A DNA stretch of 64,000 bases. Origin: Gammaproteobacteria bacterium SG8_30 (lineage in GTDB: Bacteria > Pseudomonadota > Gammaproteobacteria > Steroidobacterales > Steroidobacteraceae). The position numbers and the translations under genes are program-made. The stretch covers positions 1-64,000 of the forward strand of contig LJNS01000034.1 of the NCBI GenBank assembly GCA_001303245.1, in the 5' to 3' direction. The notes under the pieces are model-generated. The model saw only the letters and a program-made list of their open reading frames with translations. It did no database searches and was not told the DNA's origin. This document shows positions 30,077 to 38,711 of the stretch, in pieces. The first letter of the stretch is position 1; each line of letters opens with the position of its first letter.

Positions 30077-32134
30077 ATGACCCTCTCTGATCGGCGACTC
30101 GCCGGCCTCGTGACCCTGTGCCTGTCGACCTCCGGTGCGGCCGTTGCGGCGGCGGAAGATGCCCTGCCCGTCTATCGCCTGGGCGAGACTCTGATGGTAG
30201 TCGGTGAGCGCCCGCGCGTCGCCGACACGGCGGCGACCGTGGACGTCGTCACGTCCGAGGAGATCGCGCGGCGCGGCGTGCGCACCCTCGACGAGGCGAT
30301 CGCGCTCCTGCCAGGCGTCTACGTCCGCTACGGCGCGGACGGCGTCCCGCGCGTGGACATCCGCGGCCTGCGCACGCGCAACGTCCTGCTGCTGCAGGAC
30401 GGCGTGCCGCTCAACTCGACCTACGACGGGCAGTTCGACCCCTCTGCCATCCCGGTGGACAACATCGCCGCCATCAAGGTCACCCGCGGCGCGAGTTCGG
30501 TGCTCTACGGGCCCGGCGGCAACGCGGGCGTGATCGAGATCGTCACCCGGTCGGCCGGACGGTCGGCCGAGGGGGGTGTGCTCACCGAGTCAGAGGTGTC
30601 GCAGTCCTGGCTCGCACGCGGGTCGGTGAGCGGCCGGATCGGCCCGGCCGGAGTCTCGCTGTCGGGCTCGTGGTACGACCGGGGCTCCTTCGAGCTGTCC
30701 GATGATTTCGAGCCCACGCGCCTGCAGCCGGACGAGGAGCGCGTCAACAGCGACCGCGAGGATCGCGCCATGCAGGCGAACCTCACTTTCGGGGAGCAGG
30801 GCCGGGAGCTGGGGCTCAGTCTCGCCTGGCGCGACGGCGAGTACGGCAAGCCGCCGACAACGGTCGACAACCGGGACTCCGACTTCGCAAACCGTGCCCG
30901 GTACGAGCGCGTCGGGTTCGACACGCTCTCGGTGCAGGCTGCGGGGGAGTACGTCACCGGCGGCGGACTGATGCTGCGACCCTCCGTGTACTTCAACCGG
31001 GGCAACGAGCTGACCGACGGCTACGACAACGCCGACTTCGACAGCCAGGAAGCCGCCGGTGCATTCCGTGAGGACGCCACCACCGAGGTGCTCGGGGCCG
31101 GCCTGCTGGCTTCCGTGGCCTTCGGCGAACGGGGACTCGTGTCGTTCTCGGTGAACGGTCGCGACGAAAGCTGGAATGCCGAAGGCTTCACCGTGGAAGC
31201 CTCCTCCGGCGGTGGCGGAGGTGGCGGAGGTGGCGGCGGCGGCGGCGGCGGCGGAGGCGGCGGAGGCGGCGGCACCACGGCCGTGGTCACCCCCTTCGAC
31301 CAGGACGAGTCGCTCAAGGTCTACTCGCTGGGCGCCGAGGCCCAGTACGAGTTCACCGAGAGGTTCGAGGCCCTGGCTGGCGTCGGCTACAGCCGCCAGG
31401 AGCGCGCCGACGGGCCGAACGACGACGGCGTCTCGGCGAACCTGGGCGGTCGCTTCGCCTTCACGGAAGCGACCGCGCTGCGCGCATCGTTTGCACGGCA
31501 GATCCGGTTTCCGACGCTCAGGGACCTGTATGCCGTCGACCGCGGGAACCCGGAGCTGTCGGCCGAGACCACGGAGTCCTACGACCTGGGCCTCGAACAT
31601 CGCCTCGCGGCCTCGGGAGTGGTGCTGGAGGCGGTACTGTTCCGGATCGACGCGGAGGACTTCATCGAGCGTCCTCCCGGCGGCGGCGTCACCCAGAACT
31701 ACGACTCCTACCGCTTCCAGGGCGTGGAGCTGACCGCCGGCCGGCGCGGCGAGGGCCGTCTCGACTTTTCGATCGGCTACACGTACATGGACTCGGAGAA
31801 CCGCTCCCCCGGCGCCGACACGACGACCCTGCAGAACCGGCCGGAGCACAAGGCGACGCTGCGGCTCGACTACGGCGTGACGCCCGAGCTGCGCGTCGGC
31901 GGCTCCTGGGTGTACGCCGCCGGCAGCTATGCGCTTTCGCGGAGCACGCCCACCACGGCGCTCGAGCTCGACGCCTACCACGTCGTCGACCTCGACCTGT
32001 CCTGGACCGTGCTCGACGGTCGCGGCCGCCTGTTCGGTCGTGTCGAGAACGCGCTCGACGAGAACTACCAGGAGTCCTTTGGCTTCCCGCAGCCGGGCAG
32101 GCGGTTCGTGCTGGGTGTCGAGCTGCGACTCTGA
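30077..32134 (+). CDS. TonB-dependent outer-membrane receptor with a 22-glycine run
   Basis: 685 residues: a signal peptide (to about 26), a TonB-box-like GETLMVVGE, a plug domain (VDVVTSEEIARRG...VDIRGLRTRNVLLLQDGVPLN...VTRGASSVLYGPGGNAGVIEI) and a 22-strand barrel ending in VENALDENYQESFGFPQPGRRFVLGVELRL. It is closest in style to BtuB/siderophore-type receptors, but the ligand is not evident. About residues 378-399 are 22 consecutive glycines, probably in an extracellular loop. A GGGGAG ribosome site precedes the ATG; TTGACA at 30006 has no clear partner -10 box. It stands next to the membrane protein and TiaS-like gene and upstream of the FDH region. Confidence 0.9.
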   Translation: MTLSDRRLAGLVTLCLSTSGAAVAAAEDALPVYRLGETLMVVGERPRVADTAATVDVVTSEEIARRGVRTLDEAIALLPGVYVRYGADGVPRVDIRGLRTRNVLLLQDGVPLNSTYDGQFDPSAIPVDNIAAIKVTRGASSVLYGPGGNAGVIEIVTRSAGRSAEGGVLTESEVSQSWLARGSVSGRIGPAGVSLSGSWYDRGSFELSDDFEPTRLQPDEERVNSDREDRAMQANLTFGEQGRELGLSLAWRDGEYGKPPTTVDNRDSDFANRARYERVGFDTLSVQAAGEYVTGGGLMLRPSVYFNRGNELTDGYDNADFDSQEAAGAFREDATTEVLGAGLLASVAFGERGLVSFSVNGRDESWNAEGFTVEASSGGGGGGGGGGGGGGGGGGGGGGTTAVVTPFDQDESLKVYSLGAEAQYEFTERFEALAGVGYSRQERADGPNDDGVSANLGGRFAFTEATALRASFARQIRFPTLRDLYAVDRGNPELSAETTESYDLGLEHRLAASGVVLEAVLFRIDAEDFIERPPGGGVTQNYDSYRFQGVELTAGRRGEGRLDFSIGYTYMDSENRSPGADTTTLQNRPEHKATLRLDYGVTPELRVGGSWVYAAGSYALSRSTPTTALELDAYHVVDLDLSWTVLDGRGRLFGRVENALDENYQESFGFPQPGRRFVLGVELRL
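31208..31273. repeat. GGN codon repeat encoding 22 glycines
   Basis: 66 nt of GGC/GGT/GGA codons in the TonB receptor. The repeat is imperfect at the start (GGCGGTGGCGGA units) and a pure GGC tract in the middle, the kind of sequence that changes length by slipped-strand mispairing. Gains or losses of whole codons would keep the frame. Confidence 0.85.
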
Positions 32135-32173
32135 GACGGCGTCGGGCAGGTCCGGTCCCGACGACGCGGCATC

Positions 32174-32785
32174 TCAGCGGCGCGCGGCGGCCCTCTCGGT
32201 CGCGCGCCAGAGCAGCACCGCGGCGGCCCTCTCGGTCGCGCGCCAGAGCAGCACCGCGGCGAGTGCCCCGGCAAAGCCGAATACGAGGTGCGTCAGGATC
32301 GGGTAGACCGGCCCCGCCCGCAGCGAGCCGAACTGCATGCCGAAGAGCTCGTGCGCGAGGACGCGCATGACCGGTTTCGTCGCAAACGCCAGCGCTGCCA
32401 CGACGGGCAGGAACACCAGGAAGCGCCCGAGCGCCGGTCGCAGCCCGTACCCCAGGTCGATCACGAGGCCCGGCAGCAGGTAGAACAGTGGCGCGAGCAC
32501 GCCGTGATCGGCCCCGAGAGCCGGCGCGGCCACGGCCGCACTGCTCGCCACGAGCGTGGCCGACCAGCGGTGGCTGCAGCTCAACCTGCCGATTACGAGC
32601 AAAGCCATTGCCTCGAGCCCGTGGTGCCCGGGCATCTGCAATGGCCAGCGGAAGGCTTGCTCCAGCACGACGACCGCGACGCCGAGCGAGACAAGCCACA
32701 AGAGCCTGCCGATGCTCAGTCCGCCCGTCAGCTCAATAGCGCCGAATAGCTTCCTTGGGGAGGAGTTCCCAGTCGTTGTTGGCAT
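32174..32785 (-). CDS. Polytopic membrane protein of unknown function with a duplicated C-terminus
   Basis: Up to 203 residues with about five hydrophobic segments (LLWLVSLGVAVVVLEQAF, SAAVAAPALG, LAPLFYLLPGLVIDLGYGL, FLVFLPVVAALAFATKPVM, HLVFGFAGALAAVLLW). The length and helix pattern recall ECF-type substrate-binding (S) components, but I see no diagnostic motif. The C-terminus contains AAVLLWRATERA twice because of a 36-bp tandem duplication. The listed ATG overlaps the upstream TiaS-like gene by 53 nt; an inner start such as TTG near LLWLV is possible. It is in one direction with the TiaS-like gene. Confidence 0.6.
   Translation of the reverse strand: MPTTTGNSSPRKLFGAIELTGGLSIGRLLWLVSLGVAVVVLEQAFRWPLQMPGHHGLEAMALLVIGRLSCSHRWSATLVASSAAVAAPALGADHGVLAPLFYLLPGLVIDLGYGLRPALGRFLVFLPVVAALAFATKPVMRVLAHELFGMQFGSLRAGPVYPILTHLVFGFAGALAAVLLWRATERAAAVLLWRATERAAARR
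32184..32255. repeat. Perfect 36-bp tandem duplication
   Basis: The unit at 32184-32219 is repeated exactly at 32220-32255. It begins GCGGCGGCCCTCTCGG and, being a multiple of three, adds 12 residues to the C-terminus of the membrane protein without changing frame. Confidence 0.95.
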
Positions 32786-33493
32786 GATTCTCTTCCAGGC
32801 ACTCCCTTACCAACAAGATGGCCCGGTCGTTCAACAAGACGGGCCGTGGCCACGGATCCACGCGTATGCGAGCTTCCCCCGGCACGCCCCGGCCGTCAAC
32901 CGTTTCCACCGCAGCGATGCCGGTATGGGCCAGGAGCCAGCTCGCGGTGGCCGTCCCGGTGAGTTCGCGGACGCCCGCGAGCCAGATGAAGCGGCCGTCG
33001 TGGCCGCCGCGCCGCAGGCCCACTGCGGCGAGCGCACCGATGACGCCCATCTCGTCGCCCGTGACCCCTTCGAGGTGCACGCCGACTCGCGCCGCGAGGT
33101 CCCGCGCCGCGTCCCGGACCAGTATCTCGCGCTTGGCGGCCCGGGCAAATTCCACCATGGTCGCGGACACCGACTCGAATGCCGCGACGCACAAACCTGC
33201 ATCCGACCCCGGCGCCCTGCATCCGACCCCGGCGCGCTCTCCTCCGCCAGGTACTGCCGGCAGAAGCCGACGATCGCCTCCAGCGATCCGTCCTCGAGCC
33301 AGATGTCGAGGCAGGCAGCGCTGTTGTGCGACGTGTAGGGAATGTCCGGGTGGACGTAGAGTTGGTGCCGCGTGATGCCGGCAAGACGGCCGAGTTTCGC
33401 CTCCCCCAGCCGCGCACCGAGCTGTCGCGCCCGGAACCCCGTACCGCGCGACTCGGCGTTGTCAGTGTCGTCGATCCCGATGAGGCAGCGCAT
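32733..33493 (-). pseudogene. TiaS-like 'IDDTD' domain protein, frameshifted by a 20-bp duplication
   Basis: The first frame reads MRCLIGIDDTDNAESRGTGF and runs through HPDIPYTSHNSAACLDIWLED to about 33235; the second, from about 33195, runs VAAFESVSATMVEFARAAKREILVRD...GDEMGVIGALAAVGLR to KEAIRRY. The IDDTD N-terminus resembles archaeal TiaS (tRNA-Ile2 agmatinylcytidine synthetase) and related bacterial stand-alone domains. Removing one copy of a perfect 20-bp tandem repeat (33196-33235) joins the halves into about 246 residues. The catalytic zinc-ribbon and OB domains of full TiaS are absent, so a tRNA role is doubtful. It lies immediately downstream of the FDH operon terminator on the same strand. 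Confidence 0.7.
33196..33235. repeat. Perfect 20-bp tandem duplication causing a frameshift
   Basis: CCTGCATCCGACCCCGGCGC occurs at 33196-33215 and again at 33216-33235 with no mismatch. The 20-nt insertion shifts the frame of the TiaS-like gene; one copy alone restores it. Confidence 0.95.
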
Positions 33494-33502
33494 GAAATCA
33501 AG

Positions 33503-33535
33503 ACAAAAAGACCGGGGGCGTCTGCACGCCCCCGG
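33503..33535 (-). terminator. Rho-independent terminator of the FDH operon
   Basis: On the minus strand CCGGGGGCG-TGCAGA-CGCCCCCGG (33535-33512) forms a 9-bp GC stem with a 6-nt loop, followed by TCTTTTTG. It lies 30 nt beyond the stop of the cytochrome b subunit and separates the FDH operon from the TiaS-like gene. Confidence 0.85.
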
Positions 33536-33564
33536 CCACTCCCTCTCTCAACAACCGTCGTTCT

Positions 33565-34626
33565 TCAGGCCGACGCAGGCGCCGATCTGCCGGACGACTC
33601 CCCCTCGCCATGTGCCTGGCCGTGCTTCTTGACCTCATCGAGCCAGAGGTTGTGGTGCTGCTTGGCCCAGCCCTCGTCCACCTCGCCGGACACCATGCCC
33701 TCGAGGGCACCCTCGCTTCCGAGGGTTCCGAGGTAGATGTGCGCGCAAACCGCCGTGATCACGACCAGCGAACCGATGCCGTGTACCACGTTCGCGATCT
33801 GCATGGCCTCCCGCTCGAAGCCCAGGTTCGGGAACAGCAGGAAGAACCCCGAGGCCACGATCGCGAAGCCGCCGACCACGAGCAGCCAGTAGTAGGCCTT
33901 CTCGCCGGCATTGCAGAAGCCGGCCGGCGGGTGCGAGCCGTCGAAGAAGCCACCGAGCTGCTTGAACCACTGCCGGTCTTGCGCCTCGAAGACGTTGTGC
34001 TTGAACCACTTGACTACCATCACGACGAGGCCCGCGGTAAAGAACAGCGCCAGGTAGTCGTGCACCGGCTTCGCAAAGTTCGCCCAGGCCGCAAAGCCTT
34101 CCGCACCCATGATCGGAATCAGGGCATACCGGCCCCAGAGCAGCGACAGGCCCGTGATCGCCAGGATGATGAACAGTATCGCCGTGTACCAGTGCAGCAC
34201 GCGATCGAACATTGGCCAGCGCAGCACCGTGCGCCCGGTGCGATGCTCGAGCTTGGCGCCGCCCTTGGTGACCTGGAAGACCACCAGCGCCACGATCATG
34301 CCCACGACCATGATCGCACCGAGCGTCGTGACCGGTCCGTTGCGCACCTCGCGCCAGACCTGCCCGCCACTCTGCACCAGTACACCGGTCTCCTGGCCGG
34401 TCACCGCCGTGTAGCCGGCGGTCCCCTGCCTGACCTCACGCCAGTACTCGGCGCGCGGGTTGGCTTCCTCCGCCTTCTGCTCCTGGGCCTGCGCGCTCGC
34501 CGCGTAGACGTAGCCGGCCAGCGGCGCGACCATCGCCCCGACGGCGATCACGAGCATGCTCCACAGCATCGCCTTGACGCGCCGGCTCAGCTTTGCCGGC
34601 TTGCCCCGTGCTTGGCTCTCGCTCAT
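33565..34626 (-). CDS. fdhC: Formate dehydrogenase cytochrome b556 subunit (gamma)
   Basis: 353 residues. After an N-terminal membrane helix (MLWSMLVIAVGAMVAPLAGYVYA) and a periplasmic stretch come four cytochrome b helices: FDRVLHWYTAILFIILAITGLSLL (haem His), KPVHDYLALFFTAGLVVMVV (His), AYYWLLVVGGFAIVASGFFLL and IANVVHGIGSLVVITAVCAHIYLG (His). It anchors the FDH in the membrane and passes electrons to quinone. The start (MSESQARG) has GGGAGAAG ahead of it. Last gene of the operon before the terminator. Confidence 0.92.
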   Translation of the reverse strand: MSESQARGKPAKLSRRVKAMLWSMLVIAVGAMVAPLAGYVYAASAQAQEQKAEEANPRAEYWREVRQGTAGYTAVTGQETGVLVQSGGQVWREVRNGPVTTLGAIMVVGMIVALVVFQVTKGGAKLEHRTGRTVLRWPMFDRVLHWYTAILFIILAITGLSLLWGRYALIPIMGAEGFAAWANFAKPVHDYLALFFTAGLVVMVVKWFKHNVFEAQDRQWFKQLGGFFDGSHPPAGFCNAGEKAYYWLLVVGGFAIVASGFFLLFPNLGFEREAMQIANVVHGIGSLVVITAVCAHIYLGTLGSEGALEGMVSGEVDEGWAKQHHNLWLDEVKKHGQAHGEGESSGRSAPASA

Positions 34627-34669
34627 CAGCTTCTCTCCCGGCCGCCGCCCACCGGGCGGCGACACACAG

Positions 34670-34873
34670 TCAGCGGTCCGTCTGGCTCATCGCGAAGCGT
34701 TCCTGCAGCGCCTCCTTGGCCTCGGGTGTCGCGTGCTTCGCAAGCAGTGGATCGCGGTCACCCTTGTACACGCCCGGCTCGTAGACCGTCGGCGTGACCG
34801 ACTCCCCGCAACCGGCCAGGGCCACCACAGCCACGGCCAGGCAGGCCGCTCCCATCACTCTCAGGCTCTTCAT
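34670..34873 (-). CDS. Small lipoprotein in the FDH operon
   Basis: 67 residues: a lipoprotein signal ending LAGC at Cys22, then a short polar tail with YEPGVYKGDRDPLLAKHATPEAKEALQERF. It sits between the Fe-S and cytochrome b subunits. Similar tiny lipoproteins with a VYKGDxDPL motif recur in multihaem and Fe-S respiratory operons, where they may help assembly; this is inference. Function unknown. Confidence 0.75.
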   Translation of the reverse strand: MKSLRVMGAACLAVAVVALAGCGESVTPTVYEPGVYKGDRDPLLAKHATPEAKEALQERFAMSQTDR

Positions 34874-34895
34874 GAGTCTCGCTCCGTTGCGACGG

Positions 34896-35486
34896 TCAGA
34901 CGTCCTCCTGGTAGGCCTTTTCCCAGCCCCAGCTCTGCGGCCGCGTGCCGCGCTTCATGATGCGCTCGCGGTAGATGTCGGCCACCATGTCGCCGTCGCC
35001 GGCGAGCAGCGCCTTGGTCGAGCACATCTCGGCACAGAGCGGCAGCTTGCCTTCCGCGATGCGGTTGCGGCCGTACTTCTCGATCTCCTGCTCGGAGTTG
35101 TCGGCCGGTGGGCCGCCCGCGCAGAACGTGCACTTGTCCATCTTGCCGCGGACGCCGAAGGCCTCCTTCTGCGGGTACTGCGGCGCCCCGAAAGGACAGG
35201 CATAGAAGCAGTAGCCGCAGCCGATGCACAGGTCCTTGTCGTGCAGCACGATGCCGTCGTCGGTCGTGTAGAAGCAGTCGACGGGACACACCGCCGAGCA
35301 GGGCGCGTCGGTGCAGTGCATGCAGGCCACCGAGATCGACTTCTCGCCCGGAACACCGTCCTCGAGCGTCACCACCCGCCGGCGGTTCACGCCCCACGGT
35401 ACGTCGTGCTCGTTCTTGCACGCCGTCACGCAGCCGTTGCACTCGATGCAGCGCTCGGAGTCACACAGGAATTTCATGCGGGCCAT
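34896..35486 (-). CDS. fdhB: Formate dehydrogenase iron-sulfur subunit (beta)
   Basis: 196 residues with four [4Fe-4S] motif groups: CIECNGCVTACKNEH, CMHCTDAPCSAVCPVDC, CIGCGYCFYACPFGAP and a divergent fourth set, CTFCAGGP...CAEMC. It carries electrons from the catalytic subunit to cytochrome b. It lacks the C-terminal membrane helix of E. coli FdnH (294 aa), so it is held by the other subunits. Confidence 0.94.
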   Translation of the reverse strand: MARMKFLCDSERCIECNGCVTACKNEHDVPWGVNRRRVVTLEDGVPGEKSISVACMHCTDAPCSAVCPVDCFYTTDDGIVLHDKDLCIGCGYCFYACPFGAPQYPQKEAFGVRGKMDKCTFCAGGPPADNSEQEIEKYGRNRIAEGKLPLCAEMCSTKALLAGDGDMVADIYRERIMKRGTRPQSWGWEKAYQEDV

Positions 35487-35499
35487 GATCGATCGCCTC

Positions 35500-38388
35500 C
35501 TAGGCTGCAGTGATCTTGCACAACGAGGCCTTGGTTTCCTGCATCGCGGTCACCGAGTCGTAGCCATAGGTGAACGCGGTGTTGGCAGCCTCCCCTCGCA
35601 CGTAGGGCGCAGCGCCCTCCGGATACTTGTCTAACAGGTCCTTGCCCTCGTACCAGCCGCCGAAGTGGAAGGGCGTGAACACCACACCCTTGCCCACGCG
35701 GCGGGTGAGCATGGCCTTCACCTTGATCCGCGCGCCTTCCGGGCTCTCGAGCCAGACCCACTGTCCGTCCTTGACGCCCACGTCGTTGGCGTCCTTGGGA
35801 TTGATCTCGACGAACATGTTCTGCTGCAGCTCGGCGAGCCACGGGTTGGAGCGGGTCTCCTCGCCGCCCCCCTCGTACTCGACCAGCCGCCCGCTGGTGT
35901 GAATCAGCGGGAACTCGCCCGAGTAGTCCTTCGCCTGGATCGACGCGTAGCGCGTCGGCAGGCGCCAGAAGCGCTTGCGGTCCTCGTAGGTCGGGTACTT
36001 GGCCACGAGGTCGTAGCGGGCGGTGTAGAGCGGCTCGCGGTGAATGGGCACCGGGTCCGGGAAGTTCCAGACGATGCAACGGGCCCGGGCGTTGCCGAAG
36101 GGTGCACAGCCGTGCTTGATGGCGACGCGCTGGATACCGCCCGACAGGTCGGTCTTCCAGTTCTTGCCCTCGGCGGCCTTCTTTTCGTCGTCCGTCAGGT
36201 CGTTCCACCAGCCGAGCTGCTTGAGCATGTCGGCGGTGAACTCCGGGTACCCGTCCTTGATCTCCGAGCCCTCGCTCCACGAGCCGTCGGCGAGCAGGTT
36301 CTTTCCCTGGTACTCGACGCCGAACCGCGCGCGGAAGGTCAGGCCGCCCTCCGCCACCGGCTTGCTGGTGTCGTAGAGCACCGGCGTGCCGGGGTGTTTC
36401 ATCTCCGGCGTGCCCCAGGCAGGCCACGGCAGTCCGTAGTAGTCGCCGTCGCAGGGCCCGCCCTCGGCCTTCAGCGTGGTCGTGTTGAAGGTGTGCTTGT
36501 TCTCCATGTGGAGTTTCAGCCGCTCGGGGCTCTGGCCCGTATAGCCGATGGTCCACATGCCGCGGTTGATCTCGCGCAGGATGTCCTCGATCAGCGGCTC
36601 CTCGCCGTTCACCTGGATGTTCTTGAAGAGCTCCTTCTCGAAGCCGAGCTTCTTCGCGAACTTGTACATGATGGTGTGGTCCGGCAGCGACTCGAACAGC
36701 GGGTCGATGACCTTCTCGCGCCACTGCAGCGAGCGGTTGGAGGCCGTGACCGAGCCGTAGGTCTCGAACTGCGTGCAGGCCGGCAGCAGGTAGATGCCGT
36801 CCTGGCGGTCCGGCAGCACGGCCGTGTGCGTCGGATAGGGATCGACGACGACCAGCAGCTCGAGGGCCTCCATGGCCTTCTTCATCTCCGGGCCGCGGGT
36901 CTGGCTGTTCGGCGCGTGGCCCCAGAGGAACATCGCCTTGATGGAGTCCTTCTGCGCGATGTTCTCGCCGGGCTCATTCACGCCGTCGATCCAGCGCGAC
37001 ACCGTGATGCCGCGCAGGAACATGGACGGGGTCTCGGCGCCGCCTTCCTCGTAGCTCGCCTGGTCGAAGCGTGACTTGACCCAGTCGAAGTCGAGGTCCC
37101 AGACGCGCGCCCAGTGCTTCCAGGAGCCTTCCGCGAGGCCGTAGTAGCCCGGCAGCGTGTCGGCCAGCACCCCGAGGTCCGTCGCGCCCTGCACGTTGTC
37201 GTGGCCGCGGAAGATGTTGGCGCCGCCGCCCTCCTTGCCGACGTTGCCGAGCGCCAGCTGCAGCACGCAGTAGGCGCGGGTATTGTTGTTGCCGATGGTG
37301 TGCTGGGTCCCGCCCATGCACCAGACGATGGTGCCCGGCCGGTTCTCGGCCATGGTCTGCGCCGCGCGCTTGACCTCGGCCTCCGGCACGCCGGTGACGT
37401 CCTCGACGACCTTCGGCGTCCAGTTCGCCACTTCCTTGCGGACTTCGTCGAGGCCGAACACGCGCTGGTTGACGTACTCCTTGTCGACCCAGTCGTTCTC
37501 GAAGATGTGCCACAGCATGCCCCAGATCAACGGGACGTCGGTGCCGGGCCGGATCCGCAGGTACTGGTCGGCGTGGGCGGCCGTGCGCGTGAAGCGCGGG
37601 TCGACCACGATCAGCTTCGAGCCGTTCTCCTTGCCGCGCAGCACATGCTGCATCGAGACCGGGTGCGCTTCGGCGGCGTTGCTGCCGATGAAGAACATGG
37701 CCTTGCAGTTGTGCATGTCGTTGTAGGAGTTGGTCATTGCGCCGTAGCCCCAGGTGTTCGCAACACCGGCCACGGTGGTCGAGTGGCAGATGCGCGCCTG
37801 GTGGTCGACGTTGTTCGTCCCCCACATCGCCGCAAACTTGCGGTACAGGTAGGCCTGCTCGTTGTTGAACTTGGCCGAGCCGAGCCAGTAGACCGAGTCC
37901 GGGCTCGCCTTCTCGCGGATCTCGAGCAGCTTGTCGCCGATCTCGTCGATCGCGGTGTCCCAGGACACCTTCTGCCACTTGCCGCCGACGAGCTTCATCG
38001 GGTACTTGAGCCGCCGCTCGCCGTGGCCGTGCTCGCGGACCGAGGCGCCCTTGGCACAGTGCGCGCCGAGATTGAACGGCGAGTCGAAGTCGGGCTCCTG
38101 GCCCGTCCAGACGCCGTCCTGGACCTCGGCAACGACGCCGCAGCCCACGGAGCAGTGGGTGCACACGGACTTCTTGAGGACGGTGTCGCCGTCCGCGGCC
38201 GCAGCAGTGGCCGCGTCCGCGCGGCGCATCATGCGCGTCGGTAACCCGACCGCGATCGCGGCGCCGCCTGCCGCCAGGCCCGTGCCCTGCAGGAAGGCGC
38301 GACGGTCGACCGTTCGTCCGAGCAGCCCTCGCTTCTCGGTAGCAACCGGCTCATGGGTGTCGAGGTTTCTCTTCTTGACCAGCTTCAT
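35500..38388 (-). CDS. fdhA: Formate dehydrogenase catalytic subunit (alpha), cysteine type
   Basis: 962 residues. A twin-arginine signal (DRRAFLQGTGLAAGG, about 28-42) targets it to the periplasm. One [4Fe-4S] cluster is bound by Cys76, Cys79, Cys83 and Cys111. ARICHSTTVAGV places Cys201 where E. coli FdnG has selenocysteine; the following His is the conserved proton acceptor. The remainder is a molybdopterin (bis-MGD) oxidoreductase with NPWLAELQQNMFVEINPKDA near the C-terminus. It oxidises formate to CO2, supplying electrons to quinone. Preceded in the operon by the TorD-like chaperone and the Tat-signal peptide protein. Confidence 0.96.
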   Translation of the reverse strand: MKLVKKRNLDTHEPVATEKRGLLGRTVDRRAFLQGTGLAAGGAAIAVGLPTRMMRRADAATAAAADGDTVLKKSVCTHCSVGCGVVAEVQDGVWTGQEPDFDSPFNLGAHCAKGASVREHGHGERRLKYPMKLVGGKWQKVSWDTAIDEIGDKLLEIREKASPDSVYWLGSAKFNNEQAYLYRKFAAMWGTNNVDHQARICHSTTVAGVANTWGYGAMTNSYNDMHNCKAMFFIGSNAAEAHPVSMQHVLRGKENGSKLIVVDPRFTRTAAHADQYLRIRPGTDVPLIWGMLWHIFENDWVDKEYVNQRVFGLDEVRKEVANWTPKVVEDVTGVPEAEVKRAAQTMAENRPGTIVWCMGGTQHTIGNNNTRAYCVLQLALGNVGKEGGGANIFRGHDNVQGATDLGVLADTLPGYYGLAEGSWKHWARVWDLDFDWVKSRFDQASYEEGGAETPSMFLRGITVSRWIDGVNEPGENIAQKDSIKAMFLWGHAPNSQTRGPEMKKAMEALELLVVVDPYPTHTAVLPDRQDGIYLLPACTQFETYGSVTASNRSLQWREKVIDPLFESLPDHTIMYKFAKKLGFEKELFKNIQVNGEEPLIEDILREINRGMWTIGYTGQSPERLKLHMENKHTFNTTTLKAEGGPCDGDYYGLPWPAWGTPEMKHPGTPVLYDTSKPVAEGGLTFRARFGVEYQGKNLLADGSWSEGSEIKDGYPEFTADMLKQLGWWNDLTDDEKKAAEGKNWKTDLSGGIQRVAIKHGCAPFGNARARCIVWNFPDPVPIHREPLYTARYDLVAKYPTYEDRKRFWRLPTRYASIQAKDYSGEFPLIHTSGRLVEYEGGGEETRSNPWLAELQQNMFVEINPKDANDVGVKDGQWVWLESPEGARIKVKAMLTRRVGKGVVFTPFHFGGWYEGKDLLDKYPEGAAPYVRGEAANTAFTYGYDSVTAMQETKASLCKITAA

Positions 38389-38442
38389 CGCTGTGTCTCC
38401 TGGTGGCAGTGTTCCGGACGCGGCAAGTGCGCCCGCGTTCCG

Positions 38443-38649
38443 TCAGAAACGGGCCTTGTCGTAGTACTTCGAGACGTGGGGAGTCACGCGGTAGCCTTTC
38501 GGCTGGACTTCCGCCACGGTCTCGGCCACGGCTGTCCCGGAGGCCCCGGCTGCCGCCGTCCCCGTCGCGGCCGCGACGCCGCCCGCGATGGCGACATTGC
38601 GCAGGAAGCTGCGCCGGCTTTGGTCAAGATCGCGCGATTTACGACTCAT
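38443..38649 (-). CDS. Formate dehydrogenase operon Tat-signal small protein
   Basis: 68 residues: MSRKSRDLDQSRRSFLRNVAIAGG is a twin-arginine signal, followed by an Ala/Gly-rich stretch and a short tail PKGYRVTPHVSKYYDKARF. It matches the small 'formate dehydrogenase region TAT target' family (TIGR02811), found just upstream of fdhA-like genes. Its role is unknown; an FDH assembly function is often assumed. Confidence 0.88.
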   Translation of the reverse strand: MSRKSRDLDQSRRSFLRNVAIAGGVAAATGTAAAGASGTAVAETVAEVQPKGYRVTPHVSKYYDKARF

Positions 38650-38711
38650 CTGTCTGCTTCCTCTGTGTGCGCCCGAAGTCGCATGCCCGGGCGATTGCTC
38701 CCAAACTTCTA

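Noticed and set aside
31021-31317. Antisense proline-rich protein opposite the TonB receptor
   Set aside because: It is the mirror of the glycine-codon repeat; no start context or conserved domain supports it.
32174-32785. ECF transporter S-component linked to the TonB receptor
   Set aside because: Helix number fits, but no S-component motif or ECF ATPase genes are present, so only a generic membrane protein was called.
35500-38388. Selenocysteine (TGA-encoded) formate dehydrogenase
   Set aside because: The active-site codon is TGC (Cys201) and no SECIS-like in-frame TGA is needed; the frame is open throughout.
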